Positions 34,482 through 43,286 of a stretch of DNA of 64,000 nt are shown here, piece after piece. Source of the DNA: Methylobacterium sp. Leaf99 (lineage in GTDB: Bacteria > Pseudomonadota > Alphaproteobacteria > Rhizobiales > Beijerinckiaceae); the NCBI RefSeq assembly GCF_001422375.1, contig NZ_LMMU01000008.1, positions 262,268-326,267 on the forward strand, read 5' to 3'. The position numbers were made by a program, and so were the translations under genes. The notes beneath the pieces are model-generated. The model was not told the DNA's origin. It saw only the letters and a list, made by a program, of their open reading frames with translations, and searched no databases. Every line of letters starts with the position of its first letter. Positions within the stretch are counted from its first letter, which is position 1.

Positions 34482-36584
34482 GTGGCCGTATTGAGGACGG
34501 GCCTCGGCCTGCAGGCTGCCGTGACGGCGTTGTTCGCGCTCGTCCTGCTGGCGTTACCCGGGGAAGCGGCGGCGCCCCTCTACGTGTCCTTGAGCGGTCT
34601 CGCCATGGCGGGGATCCTGCTCGCCTCGGGGAAGCTCTCGGCCTACCTGAAGGTCTTCGTCTCGGTCTACGGCGTCGGTTACCTGTTCCTCGCGGGCGCC
34701 AAGCAACTCGCGGCTTTCAGCCTGCTTCCGACGACGCTGGCCGCCCTGCTGCCGCCGAGCTTCGCCGCCACCGGAGCGGTGGTCTTCGCCGGAATCGTCC
34801 TGGCGGTCTCGCATCTCGAGCCGATCCGCGCGATCACGCTCATCGCCGACCCCTACTTCGCCACCACCGACAAGCCGACGCGGGAAATCGGGCCGTTCCG
34901 GCTGTTCGGCTCCACCGAGGGCAAGATCGGTCAACGCCTCGTCGCGCTGTCGATCTTCGTCACCTTCGCGCAGGTCGCCCTGCAGCTGCGCCTGAACTTC
35001 TGGTTCCGCGACCTCTTCAACGCCCTGCAGGAATACAACGCCGACGCATTCTGGTATCAGCTCGTCTGGGTGTTCACGCCGCTCGCCACGATCTGGGTCG
35101 TGGTCGGCATGTTCGACACCTTCGTCGACGCCTCCCTGCATATCCGCTGGCGCACCTGGCTCACCCGCAGCTTCTATGGCCGCTGGCTCGACGCGGGCAC
35201 GCATTACCGGGTGCCGTTCACCGACGAGCACGCGGACAACCCGGACCAGCGCATCCAGAGCGATGTGAACCTGTTCATCTCGCAGACCACGACGCTCTCC
35301 ATCCGGCTGCTGTCCCAGGCCGCGACCCTGGTCTCCTTCATGGTCATCCTATGGGGCCTGTCGCGCGATTTCGTGCTCCCTTTCACCGACACCGTCGTCC
35401 CGGGTTTCCTGGTCTGGCTCGTCGTCGGCTACGCGGTGGTGGGCACCTGGCTCACCCACATCATCGGCCGCCCGCTGATCGGGCTCGACTTCCGGCAGGA
35501 GAAGGTGGAGGCCGATTTCCGCTTCTCGCTGGCCCGCACCCGGATCTACGGCGAGCAGATCGCGCTGCTGCGCGGCGAGCGCGCCGAAACGGTACGCCTC
35601 GGCAGCCTGTTCCACGAGATCGTCGACAACTACCTCGGCATCATCGTCCGGCGGATCAAGCTCGGCAGCTTCACCCTGTCCTACAGCCAGATCAGCGTCG
35701 TCTTCCCGTATATCCTGGCGGCACCCTCCTACTTCCTGAAGAAGATCACCCTGGGCCAGTTCCAGCAGACCGGTGATGCCTTCAGCAGCGTGCAATCCTC
35801 GCTGTCGTTCTTCATCAACTCCTACGTGACCATCGCGGCCTACCGGGCCAATACCAACCGCCTGTCCTCGTTTAAGCGCGCGATGACGAAAGCCGAGGCC
35901 ATCGGCGGCACCGGCGAGAGCCTGTTCCAGGGGAACGACACGCGCGGCGACGTCACCGCCGCTGGCCTCACCCTCGGCCTGCCGGACGGGCGCACGATCG
36001 TCGCGGCGGATACGCTCACGATTTCCAAGGGGGGAGCGACCCTGCTCACGGGTCCGTCGGGTTCGGGCAAGTCGACCCTGTTCCGGGCGATCGCGGGCAT
36101 CTGGCCGTTCGGAAAGGGTCGGATCGACCTGCCCAAGGGCCAGTCCGCCCTGGTGCTGCCGCAGCGACCCTACATTCCCCTCGGCACTCTGCGTGGGGCC
36201 GTAGTTTATCCGGCCACCACCGACCAGTTTTCGGACGACGCGATCCGGGACGCCCTGGCGGCGGCGCAATTGCCGCAGCTCGTCGACCGCCTCGACGAGG
36301 TCGATGCCTGGGACCAGCGCCTCTCGGGGGGCGAGCAGCAGCGCCTCGCCGTCGCCCGCGCGGTTCTGGCCAAGCCCGACTGGCTCTTCCTCGACGAATC
36401 CACCGCCGCCCTCGACGAGCCGACCGAGGCGGCGATCTACCGGATGCTGCGCGCGCGCCTGCCCGAGACCACCATCGTCTCCATCGGCCACCGCTCGACC
36501 CTGCACGCCCTGCACGACCGGCGCATTGACATGCGTGCCGGCGCGGATGGCCGGTTCGTGCCGACGCCCGTGGCGGCAGAGTAA
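34482..36584 (+). CDS. SbmA/BacA-like ABC transporter, fused permease-ATPase
   Basis: A 700-residue fusion. The first 120 residues contain about four extra hydrophobic segments not typical of the family. The ABC_membrane_2 (SbmA/BacA/YddA) permease domain (LRLNFWFRDLFNALQEYNAD onwards) spans about 150-460. The ATPase domain follows with Walker A GPSGSGKST at 524-532, signature LSGGEQQR at about 614 and Walker B LFLDE at about 635. Relatives import peptides or very-long-chain lipids/cofactors; the substrate here is unknown. The start is GTG with AGGGAGAAG 6 bases upstream, so the long N-terminus is genuinely translated. Confidence 0.9.
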   Translation: MAVLRTGLGLQAAVTALFALVLLALPGEAAAPLYVSLSGLAMAGILLASGKLSAYLKVFVSVYGVGYLFLAGAKQLAAFSLLPTTLAALLPPSFAATGAVVFAGIVLAVSHLEPIRAITLIADPYFATTDKPTREIGPFRLFGSTEGKIGQRLVALSIFVTFAQVALQLRLNFWFRDLFNALQEYNADAFWYQLVWVFTPLATIWVVVGMFDTFVDASLHIRWRTWLTRSFYGRWLDAGTHYRVPFTDEHADNPDQRIQSDVNLFISQTTTLSIRLLSQAATLVSFMVILWGLSRDFVLPFTDTVVPGFLVWLVVGYAVVGTWLTHIIGRPLIGLDFRQEKVEADFRFSLARTRIYGEQIALLRGERAETVRLGSLFHEIVDNYLGIIVRRIKLGSFTLSYSQISVVFPYILAAPSYFLKKITLGQFQQTGDAFSSVQSSLSFFINSYVTIAAYRANTNRLSSFKRAMTKAEAIGGTGESLFQGNDTRGDVTAAGLTLGLPDGRTIVAADTLTISKGGATLLTGPSGSGKSTLFRAIAGIWPFGKGRIDLPKGQSALVLPQRPYIPLGTLRGAVVYPATTDQFSDDAIRDALAAAQLPQLVDRLDEVDAWDQRLSGGEQQRLAVARAVLAKPDWLFLDESTAALDEPTEAAIYRMLRARLPETTIVSIGHRSTLHALHDRRIDMRAGADGRFVPTPVAAE

Positions 36585-36588
36585 CCGT

Positions 36589-37305
36589 CTATCGAAGGAA
36601 ACTCACGGCGATGGGGGCCAGCATCGCCGTGAGGAAGGCGTTAAGCCCGAGCGCGATGCCCGCGAAGGCACCGGCCACCACATCGACCTGGAAGGCGCGG
36701 GCCGTGCCGACCCCGTGGGCGGCGAGCCCGGCGGCGAACCCCCGGGCGCGCATGTCGCGGATGCGCAGGAGGTTCATGAGCGGGGTGACCAGGATGCCGC
36801 CGGTCATGCCCGTCAGCATGACGATGACGGCGGCGAGCGTCGGGTCGCCGCCGAGGGTCTGAGCGATGCCCATGGCGACACCCGTGGTGACGGATTTCGG
36901 CGCCAGCGACACGATCACCTCGCGCGGCACCCCGAAGAGGTGGCCGAGGGTCAGGGCCGAGGACAGGGCGACGACGGAACCGACGACGAGGGCCGCCAGC
37001 ATCGGCGCCAGGGCGCGAAGGACCGTGGCGCGGTACTCGTAGAGCGGGAATGCCAGGGCCACGGTGGCCGGCCCCAGGAGGAAGTGCACGAACTGCGCGC
37101 CCTCGAAATACGTGGCGTAGGGTGTCCGCGTCACCTCCAGCACCGCGGCCGTGAGGGCGATGGCCACCAGCACCGGGTTGGCCAGGGGATTCCGGTTCGT
37201 CGCCGTGGCGATCCGGTCGGCCACGACGTAGGCCACCAGGGTCACGGTGAGCCACAGGAGCGGCGTCCGCGACAGGTAGACCCAGACGGCGAAGTCGCCG
37301 GTCAC
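36589..37305 (-). CDS. lrgB: LrgB/CidB-family membrane protein
   Basis: A 238-residue multipass membrane protein with the LrgB signatures LGPATVALAFPLYEYR and SLAPKSVTTGVAMGIAQTLGGDP. LrgAB/CidAB systems are holin-like, influence murein hydrolase activity and have also been linked to pyruvate or glycolate-type transport. The ATG overlaps the lrgA stop by 4 bases, so the two are cotranslated. Its stop lies 4 bases from the convergent ABC transporter stop. Confidence 0.92.
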   Translation of the reverse strand: MTGDFAVWVYLSRTPLLWLTVTLVAYVVADRIATATNRNPLANPVLVAIALTAAVLEVTRTPYATYFEGAQFVHFLLGPATVALAFPLYEYRATVLRALAPMLAALVVGSVVALSSALTLGHLFGVPREVIVSLAPKSVTTGVAMGIAQTLGGDPTLAAVIVMLTGMTGGILVTPLMNLLRIRDMRARGFAAGLAAHGVGTARAFQVDVVAGAFAGIALGLNAFLTAMLAPIAVSFLR

Positions 37306-37697
37306 GCCCCCTCCCCCGAGCGCATCCAGCGCGAGACCCAGACGAAGGTGAGAGCCGTGGCGGCGAGCGTCGTCAGGGTCGAGACCACGACGATGACGGC
37401 CAGGGCCGCCCCGTGCACGGCGAGCACGTCGAGGCGTCCGACGATGCCGGCGCCGGCCGGCACGAACATCAGGGAGAGGTTGGCCAGGAGCCCGCGCCCG
37501 GCGCCCTCGAGCTGCCCGTTCACCAGGGGCGGCGGCAGGATTTTGGCCGCGACCCGCGCGTAGCGGTCGCGGACCACGAGGAAGACGAGCAGCAGGGCCA
37601 TTCCGATGACGGGGCCGGGCACCGGCACCCCGGTGGCCCGGGCCAGGGCCTCGCCCAGGAGCTGGGCCGCCAGGATCAGGGTCAGGCCGATGATCAT
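37302..37697 (-). CDS. lrgA: LrgA/CidA-family holin-like protein
   Basis: A 131-residue membrane protein with four predicted helices. LLGEALARATGVPVPGPVIGMALLL and LSLMFVPAGAGIV are the CidA/LrgA hallmarks. It forms the small subunit with LrgB. It lies 10 bases after the TerB-like gene, so all three may be cotranscribed. Confidence 0.92.
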   Translation of the reverse strand: MIIGLTLILAAQLLGEALARATGVPVPGPVIGMALLLVFLVVRDRYARVAAKILPPPLVNGQLEGAGRGLLANLSLMFVPAGAGIVGRLDVLAVHGAALAVIVVVSTLTTLAATALTFVWVSRWMRSGEGA

Positions 37698-37707
37698 GAG
37701 ACCGTTC

Positions 37708-38175
37708 CTACGGAACGGCCGCGAGGGGATCTCCGGCGCGGGCCTTGGCGATGCCGGCCTCGTCGAAGCCGAGCAATCCGCCGAGGCGCCAGACCAGGGC
37801 CTCCTCGAACTCGTGGACGGTCCCGTCGGCCGCGGCGACGGACCACGCCATGGCGAGCAGCCGCGCCTTCTGGTCGTGCCCGGCTTCGTGGCCGATCATC
37901 TCCACCAGGGCCGCCATGTCCCGGGTCTGCGCATCGAAGGCGGCGGCGCGCGCGATCAGGGCTTCGGCCTCGCCCCGGGTTTCGGCGAAGCGCCCCTCGA
38001 CGAGACGGGCGAGGCGCTCGGTCTCCTCCGGTGCCAGAATGCCGTCGGCCCGTGCCACGTGGACGAGGAGCGCGATGGCGGCAAGGCGCTCGTCGGCCCC
38101 CTCGGCGACGTCGGCGGGCTGCCCGAGCCCGAAGGCGTCGGCGGCATAGGCGCGCAGGCGGGCGAAGAGCGACAT
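37708..38175 (-). CDS. TerB-like (tellurite resistance family) protein
   Basis: A 155-residue helical TerB-fold protein. The two characteristic acidic metal-binding helices are visible as VHVARADGILAPEETERLARLVE and WSVAAADGTVHEFEEALVWRLG. TerB-like domains occur widely outside tellurite clusters, and no other ter gene is present, so tellurite resistance should not be inferred. It leads the lrgAB group. Confidence 0.87.
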   Translation of the reverse strand: MSLFARLRAYAADAFGLGQPADVAEGADERLAAIALLVHVARADGILAPEETERLARLVEGRFAETRGEAEALIARAAAFDAQTRDMAALVEMIGHEAGHDQKARLLAMAWSVAAADGTVHEFEEALVWRLGGLLGFDEAGIAKARAGDPLAAVP

Positions 38176-38405
38176 GGCGATCCTTTGAAGACGGTCCCCA
38201 ACCCTTCGAATCCGCGGGAGCCCCCGTCAAGCAAGCCGGCCCGCCCTGCCCCGGCCGACCGCACGATGCCCGCGCATAGTGTCCCGCCTGCATCGCGACA
38301 CCCCGTAACCGCCGCGCCGTCCCGGACCATCTTGCCAATTCCGACCCGGCCGGATATGACCCTGCCAACGACGCCGCGCCGACCTTCCGGTCCGCACCGC
38401 CTCGC

Positions 38406-38481
38406 GCCGCAATAGCTCAGCTGGTAGAGCACCTCATTCGTAATGAGGGGGTCGGGGGTTCGAATCCCTCTTGCGGCACCA
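38406..38481 (+). tRNA. tRNA-Thr (anticodon CGT)
   Basis: A 76-base cloverleaf. Acceptor GCCGCAA pairs with TTGCGGC, the D-arm has AGCTCAGCTGGTAGAGC, the anticodon stem CTCAT/ATGAG surrounds TCGTA with anticodon CGT, and the T-arm is GGGGGTTCGAATCCCTC. The CCA end is encoded (38479-38481). Confidence 0.97.
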
Positions 38482-39413
38482 CCGATTCCCCACTGCAGCG
38501 CCCGGCCGGAAACGCCCGCTCTTCGATCAGCTCGGAGAGGCGTCCGCGGACCTCGACCCGCTGGTGGCCCGTTCCCTGAAAAGCAGCACGGGTCGGGTTC
38601 GATCCAGGGGCGAACCGAGCAACGATCGCGCCGTTTCGTCGTAAGACGATGAAGGGGACGGCCTGGGACGACAGGTTTTACGCCCGCCGCAGGCCGTCCA
38701 CGATTCCGAGCCGTGATCAGCCGAAGGAGCTGAAGCCCTCGAAGCTCTCGGTATGGAAGGCCGCGAGATCCGCGTCTTCTGCGGGTGTCGGGGAAACGTC
38801 TTCAGACGGTATGTCCGGCATTCGCTTGAGTGGGTTTGGATGGATCTCGTCAGAGACAGATGCGAGCGGCGAGGCGGAGCGATCGTGCTGCACGTCTTTG
38901 GTCATCCAGGCTCCTCAGGTGGTGCGCCGCACTTACGGCGAAGCTTGAGATAGCCCGATCCGTCCTGATTCGGGAACCGTGCACAGGTTGCATGTGCCAT
39001 GAGCCTCGGTTCTGCGCTTGGCAGGAAGCGGCCCCACCATGGCCGGCCGACCTTCTCCAGCGACGGCCTGCTCCAGCGCTTCCAGGCGTCACTGTCGCGT
39101 CTCGGGCGGAGACGGGCCGCACGGGTTCTCCACGATGGAGGCTTGTGCCGTCGTCACGCCGTTTCGCCGAGGTGCGCAGCCCGGGAGCGGGTCACGTTCA
39201 TGACCCAACGGGCCTCCATTCGAATTGGACCTCGGCGGCCGGGTTCGATGCGAGCTGCTTGCCGAGGTTCCTGCGTGGCGGGTGGGTTCTGACCAAAAGG
39301 GCGAACGAGGCCCGCATCCATCCTCAAACCGGTCGCCGGCCCCCGACCGGCTTCATCATGTGGGTTCGGCGCACCGTCTCGCCCACTCACCAGCACCATG
39401 CTAGTCCAGCAGC
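38482..39413. other. gene-poor stretch after tRNA-Thr
   Basis: About 930 bases in which I support only one small minus-strand gene (38717-38905). Other open frames lack family resemblance and good ribosome sites. No attachment-site duplicate of the tRNA 3' end, integrase or repeat was recognised, so there is no evidence for an integrated element here. Confidence 0.5.
38717..38905 (-). CDS. small acidic hypothetical protein (62 aa)
   Basis: A 62-residue, acidic and probably disordered protein rich in Ser, Asp, Glu and Pro, without cysteine, ending ESFEGFSSFG. No family is recognised. It is supported mainly by a strong ribosome site: GAGGAG ends 5 bases before the ATG at 38905. The plus-strand frame over the same bases looks like a shadow. 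Confidence 0.5.
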   Translation of the reverse strand: MTKDVQHDRSASPLASVSDEIHPNPLKRMPDIPSEDVSPTPAEDADLAAFHTESFEGFSSFG

Positions 39414-39521
39414 ATGACACGCTGGCTTCAGATCACTCTCTTCATCCTCCTGATCACGCTCGGGGCGGTCACCTTCTGGTGGTTCACACAGGCCCCACCG
39501 GTTGGTGGGTTGGCGCAGTAG
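39414..39521 (+). CDS. possible 35-residue single-pass membrane peptide
   Basis: ATG at 39414 to TAG at 39519-39521 encodes a peptide with a short basic N-terminus (MTRWLQ), one hydrophobic helix (ITLFILLITLGAVTFWWF) and a Pro/Gly-rich tail. It is shaped like a bacterial small membrane protein. The ribosome site is weak and there is no homology evidence, so it may be spurious. Confidence 0.3.
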   Translation: MTRWLQITLFILLITLGAVTFWWFTQAPPVGGLAQ

Positions 39522-39739
39522 CAGGGTTCTGCTCCGCCAGCTCGGTGCGCGATGTCATTCGAGGAACGGCGGAACAGATGCGACCCGCATCAGGGGACCT
39601 GGAATCGCCGTCTCGGCCTGCTCGCGTAGGCGGACCTCATGCCGACGCACGAAAAGCCGGAGCCCGAACCACCGAAGACAACCATCGTGAGGAGGGCAAG
39701 GCCGACGGGGACCGGACCATCGGATCACGCCCATCGACC

Positions 39740-42607
39740 CTAGGCGACGGCCCGCGACGGGATCGGCCGGGTTCCAGACCAGCGCGCGATCGTCTCCGGC
39801 ACGGTGGCGGCAGGGCCGGGCTTCGCGATGAGGTAGCCCTGGCCCTCGTCGCAGCCCTCCGCCTGGAGGCGGTCAAACTGGGTCTGGGTCTCGATTCCCT
39901 CGCCGGTGGTCCGCATGCCCAGGCTGGAGCCCAGTCCGATCACTGCCCGGACAATGAGACCGGAATCGGATGCCGGCGTGATGTCGCGCACGAACGACTG
40001 GTCGATCTTGATCTTGTCGAAGGGAAAGCTGCGCAGGTAGCTCAAGGACGAGTAGCCCGTGCCGAAATCGTCCATGGCGATGCGGACCCCGAGGCGCCTC
40101 AGGGCGTGCAGGGTCGCCAGGGTGGCAACGTTGTCCTTGAGCAGGACGGATTCCGTGATCTCGAGTTCGAGGCGCTCGGGCCGAAGCCGGCTGGCCGCCA
40201 GGGCCTCGCGCACGGAGGCGACGATGATCTCGTCGCGGAACTGCACCGCCGAGACGTTGACCGCGACCTTGATGCCGTCGGGCCAGCGCATGGCCTCCTG
40301 GCAGGCGGTCTTCAGGCACCAGGCGCCCAGTGGCACGATGAGGCCGATCTCCTCGGCGATGGTGATGAATTCGCCCGGCGAGACGAGGCCGCGCGTCGGG
40401 TGGATCCAGCGCACCAGGGCCTCGAACCCGCCGATGCGCCGGGCCCGGAAGTCGTAGATGGGCTGGTAGTGCAGCTGGAATTCGCCGTTGGCCAGGGCCT
40501 CGCGCAGGTCGAGCTCGAGGGCACGCCGGGCCTGAAGGCGGATGTCCATGTCGATCTCGAAGAAGCGCCACGTGCCCCGACCGTCGGCCTTGGCACGGTA
40601 CAGGGCGACGTCGGCGTTCTTGAGGAGCTTGTCGCAACTGGTGCCGTCGCCCGGTGCGAAGCAGATGCCGATGCTGACCCCGACGCTGACCTGATGTCCG
40701 TCGAGGGTGTAGGGCGTGCTGATCACCTCGACGATGCGCCGGGCCAGCACCGCGGCGTCGTCCGGGCGATGGATGTCGCTGAGGATGATCGCGAATTCGT
40801 CGCCGCCGAGGCGCGCGACCGTATCGACCTCGCGCACGCAGGCACCGAGGCGCTCGGCCACGGCGCGCAGGAGCGCGTCGCCGACGGGATGCCCCAGGGT
40901 GTCGTTGACCTCCTTGAACCGGTCGAGGTCGAGGCAGAGCACGGAGAACCGGCTGCCGCGTCCGAGATGGGCCAGGGCTTCGTTGATACGCTCGACGAAG
41001 ACCGTCCGGTTCGGCAGGCCGGTGAGCACGTCGTGGCGGGCCATGAAGGCGATGCGCGCCTCCGCCTGCCGACGTTCGGTCACATCCTCGTAGGTCGCCA
41101 CCATCCCGCCGCCGGCCACGGATTTGTGGGAGATGGCGATGATCCGGCCGTTCTTGAGATGCTTCAGGTCCCGTCCCTTGATCGTCCCCTCCGGTCCGGT
41201 CAGGGCAACCTCACGGCCCAGCGCCGCAATGCCCCCGAGGGCGACGAGTTTCTCGTGTGCGAGGCCGAGGATGTTGGAATCCGGCGGCAGATCGAAGATT
41301 TCGAGATAGCGGCGGTTGACGACGGTGAGCCGGCCCTCGGCATCGAACAGGCACAGGCCCTGGGACATGTTGTCGAGGGCCGTGTCCAGGCGCAGGTTGG
41401 TCGAGACGAGATCGGCTTCCTGCTCCTTCAGCAGGGTGATGTCGCTGCACACGGCCATGAAGCCGCCATCCTGGGTCCGGCTCCGACCGATCCGCAACCA
41501 GCGGCCGTCGCTCAGTCGGTGCTCGCCGTTCTCGTAGGAGGGGTGAAGGAGGGCGCGGGCGAGATTGGTCGAATCCGCTGTGGCCGCGGCGAGCTGCGCC
41601 ACGGTGGTGCCGGGTGGGATCGAACCCGCATCCACGCCGAGATAGGATTCGGCCTGGCCGTTGGTGAGGGTGACGTGCCCCTCCGCATCCACCACCACGA
41701 TACCCTCCTGCGAGGTCTCGAGGGCGTCGGCGAGGTGGGCCTCGGCGGTGACCCGTTGGGCGACCTCCTGCTCCATGGCGCTGCGGATGTTGGCGCGCAT
41801 GACCTCCATCGAGGCGAGGAGCCGGCCGACCTCGTCGGCGCTGCCGGCCGGGATGTCGCCGCTGAGATCACCCGCAGCGATCCGCGATGCGACCTGGGAG
41901 GCATCGGCCAGGGGGCGGATGATGCGGCGGCCCAGGGCGTAGGCCACCGTGCCGGACAGCAGGATGGCGATGAGCGTGCCGATGAGGTTGAGCATCGTCT
42001 CGCGGGCGACGACCGCACGGGCCTCCTGCCGGTAGGTGAAGCCGTCGCCCGCGGTGTAGTTGATGAGAAGGTCGAAGTTTTCCTCGGCCGCCACGGCGTG
42101 CCGGTCGAGGGCGGCCCAGGCCGCCTCCTGACCCGGTCCGTCCGAGAGCTTCAGGCGCGCACCGAGCCATTCCTCGACCTCGCCGGCCACGGCCACGGCC
42201 GCCCGGCTCGCCCGGACCGACTGCGCCCGGTCGACGGCGATTTCGAGACTTTCCGTATAGGATTGTCGGAGGGCGGCGATCCGCTGGTTGAGGGCGCCGC
42301 GCATGGTCGCGTCGTTGGTCGTCCAGCGTCGGGCATCGGCGGCGCGCATGCCGGCGAAATCGGCGGCGGCCGCGCGCGCGTAATTGATCGACATCAGCGA
42401 ATTGTCGAACGTCCGGCTCACGAGTTCGTCGGCGCGGCGGATGCTGGTGGCCGCGGACAGGCCGAGGGTCGCCGTAATGGTGCTGGTGACGAGGAACGCG
42501 ATGGTGATGCGGCCGCGGATCGTGCCAAGCATCCGCCGGGCGCCGGCAAGGGCGGCATGCGGGAGTGGAGATTTGCGGTGAGAGGGAGCTCTCTCAGGGG
42601 GGATCAT
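39740..42607 (-). CDS. membrane-bound PAS-GGDEF-EAL c-di-GMP signalling protein
   Basis: A 955-residue sensor. A first transmembrane helix at about 32-52 is followed by a periplasmic helical region to about 200, a second helix at 205-224 and HAMP at about 225-275. PAS domains lie at roughly 285-390 and 400-520. GGDEF (about 525-690) has the motif GGDEFAIIL intact, and EAL (about 700-945) has FEALVRW, ITESVLL, KIDQSFVRD and EGIET. Both catalytic motifs look functional, so the protein could make or degrade cyclic di-GMP depending on its input. It is transcribed alone, divergent from a cupredoxin gene. Confidence 0.94.
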   Translation of the reverse strand: MIPPERAPSHRKSPLPHAALAGARRMLGTIRGRITIAFLVTSTITATLGLSAATSIRRADELVSRTFDNSLMSINYARAAAADFAGMRAADARRWTTNDATMRGALNQRIAALRQSYTESLEIAVDRAQSVRASRAAVAVAGEVEEWLGARLKLSDGPGQEAAWAALDRHAVAAEENFDLLINYTAGDGFTYRQEARAVVARETMLNLIGTLIAILLSGTVAYALGRRIIRPLADASQVASRIAAGDLSGDIPAGSADEVGRLLASMEVMRANIRSAMEQEVAQRVTAEAHLADALETSQEGIVVVDAEGHVTLTNGQAESYLGVDAGSIPPGTTVAQLAAATADSTNLARALLHPSYENGEHRLSDGRWLRIGRSRTQDGGFMAVCSDITLLKEQEADLVSTNLRLDTALDNMSQGLCLFDAEGRLTVVNRRYLEIFDLPPDSNILGLAHEKLVALGGIAALGREVALTGPEGTIKGRDLKHLKNGRIIAISHKSVAGGGMVATYEDVTERRQAEARIAFMARHDVLTGLPNRTVFVERINEALAHLGRGSRFSVLCLDLDRFKEVNDTLGHPVGDALLRAVAERLGACVREVDTVARLGGDEFAIILSDIHRPDDAAVLARRIVEVISTPYTLDGHQVSVGVSIGICFAPGDGTSCDKLLKNADVALYRAKADGRGTWRFFEIDMDIRLQARRALELDLREALANGEFQLHYQPIYDFRARRIGGFEALVRWIHPTRGLVSPGEFITIAEEIGLIVPLGAWCLKTACQEAMRWPDGIKVAVNVSAVQFRDEIIVASVREALAASRLRPERLELEITESVLLKDNVATLATLHALRRLGVRIAMDDFGTGYSSLSYLRSFPFDKIKIDQSFVRDITPASDSGLIVRAVIGLGSSLGMRTTGEGIETQTQFDRLQAEGCDEGQGYLIAKPGPAATVPETIARWSGTRPIPSRAVA

Positions 42608-42908
42608 CGACAGGTTCCCGTGGCCGAATTCTTAGGTCTCGGCATGGAGCCCCAAGCCTTGGCAGCGACAGGTTAAGGTGACCTTGCGGTCCTGCAGCGG
42701 TCCCGCTGTCCGCCAATGCATGGCGACACTCCGATCGAACGGGTTTCGGCGTCCGACAGCACGGCGTACCCAGTGGACGCTGAAGCAGGTACTTAACCCG
42801 GTTTTTACTTCGCTGGCGGCACCGTGACCCCCGAATGGCAATGGCTGGGCTCGCCCCCCGATGTCTCGGCGCAGCGACATCCGGCCGAACCGCCGGACAG
42901 GAGGGTCC
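42608..42908. other. divergent promoter region between GGDEF/EAL gene and cupredoxin gene
   Basis: About 300 bases with no convincing gene. It must contain promoters in both directions. I see no recognisable operator. Confidence 0.45.
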
Positions 42909-43256
42909 ATGCACGCTCTGTTTCGTATCGCCGCGATGGCGGCCTTTGCGGCTACGGGCGCCACCGTCATGATGGTCTCGGCCATCGGTGGACGCGTCCA
43001 CGAGGTCTCGCAGAAGGGGCGTGCGTTCCAGCCGGCGGCCCTCGTGATCAAGCGCGGTGAGACCGTGCAGGTTCTCAACGACGACGCCGACCTCCTGCAC
43101 CATGCCTATGTCGACGCACCGGACTTCACGTTCGATTCCGGGGATCAGGAACCCGGCGAGAAGGCCAGGATCGTGTTTCCCGTCGCCGGAACCTTTGCGG
43201 TGCTGTGCGGCATCCATCCGAAGATGAAGCTCACGGTGACCGTCGAGGCGCGCTGA
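42909..43256 (+). CDS. periplasmic cupredoxin (blue copper-type) protein
   Basis: A 115-residue exported plastocyanin-like protein. The signal segment (about residues 1-26) is followed by a cupredoxin domain with a full set of type-1 copper ligands: His64 or His65 (LLHHAYVD), then C100, H103 and M106 in CGIHPKM. It could carry electrons in the periplasm. ATG 42909 is preferred over 42861 because AGGAGGG lies 4-5 bases upstream. It converges on the DoxX-like gene and is near a MauG-like dihaem protein, a possible redox partner. Confidence 0.88.
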   Translation: MHALFRIAAMAAFAATGATVMMVSAIGGRVHEVSQKGRAFQPAALVIKRGETVQVLNDDADLLHHAYVDAPDFTFDSGDQEPGEKARIVFPVAGTFAVLCGIHPKMKLTVTVEAR

Positions 43257-43286
43257 GGCCGCCACAGGCCGTGGCAGTGACCCGGC

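Noticed and set aside
37708..38175. Tellurite resistance determinant
   Set aside because: Only a TerB-fold protein is present, without terC, terD or terZ. TerB-like domains are common outside tellurite operons.
38406..39413. Genomic island or prophage attached at tRNA-Thr
   Set aside because: The downstream stretch is gene-poor, but there is no integrase, no duplicated tRNA 3' end and no compositional break comparable to the DHFR region.
39639..39743. A 34-codon plus-strand frame beginning MPTHEKPEPEPPK
   Set aside because: No ribosome site and low-complexity Pro/Glu/Arg content, and it runs into the end of the GGDEF/EAL gene. Not enough support to list as a gene.
39398..42676. A 1092-residue plus-strand open frame
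   Set aside because: It lies fully antisense to the GGDEF/EAL gene, whose domains are unmistakable. The plus-strand product is Gly/Asp/His-rich without any family resemblance, a typical shadow in high-GC DNA.
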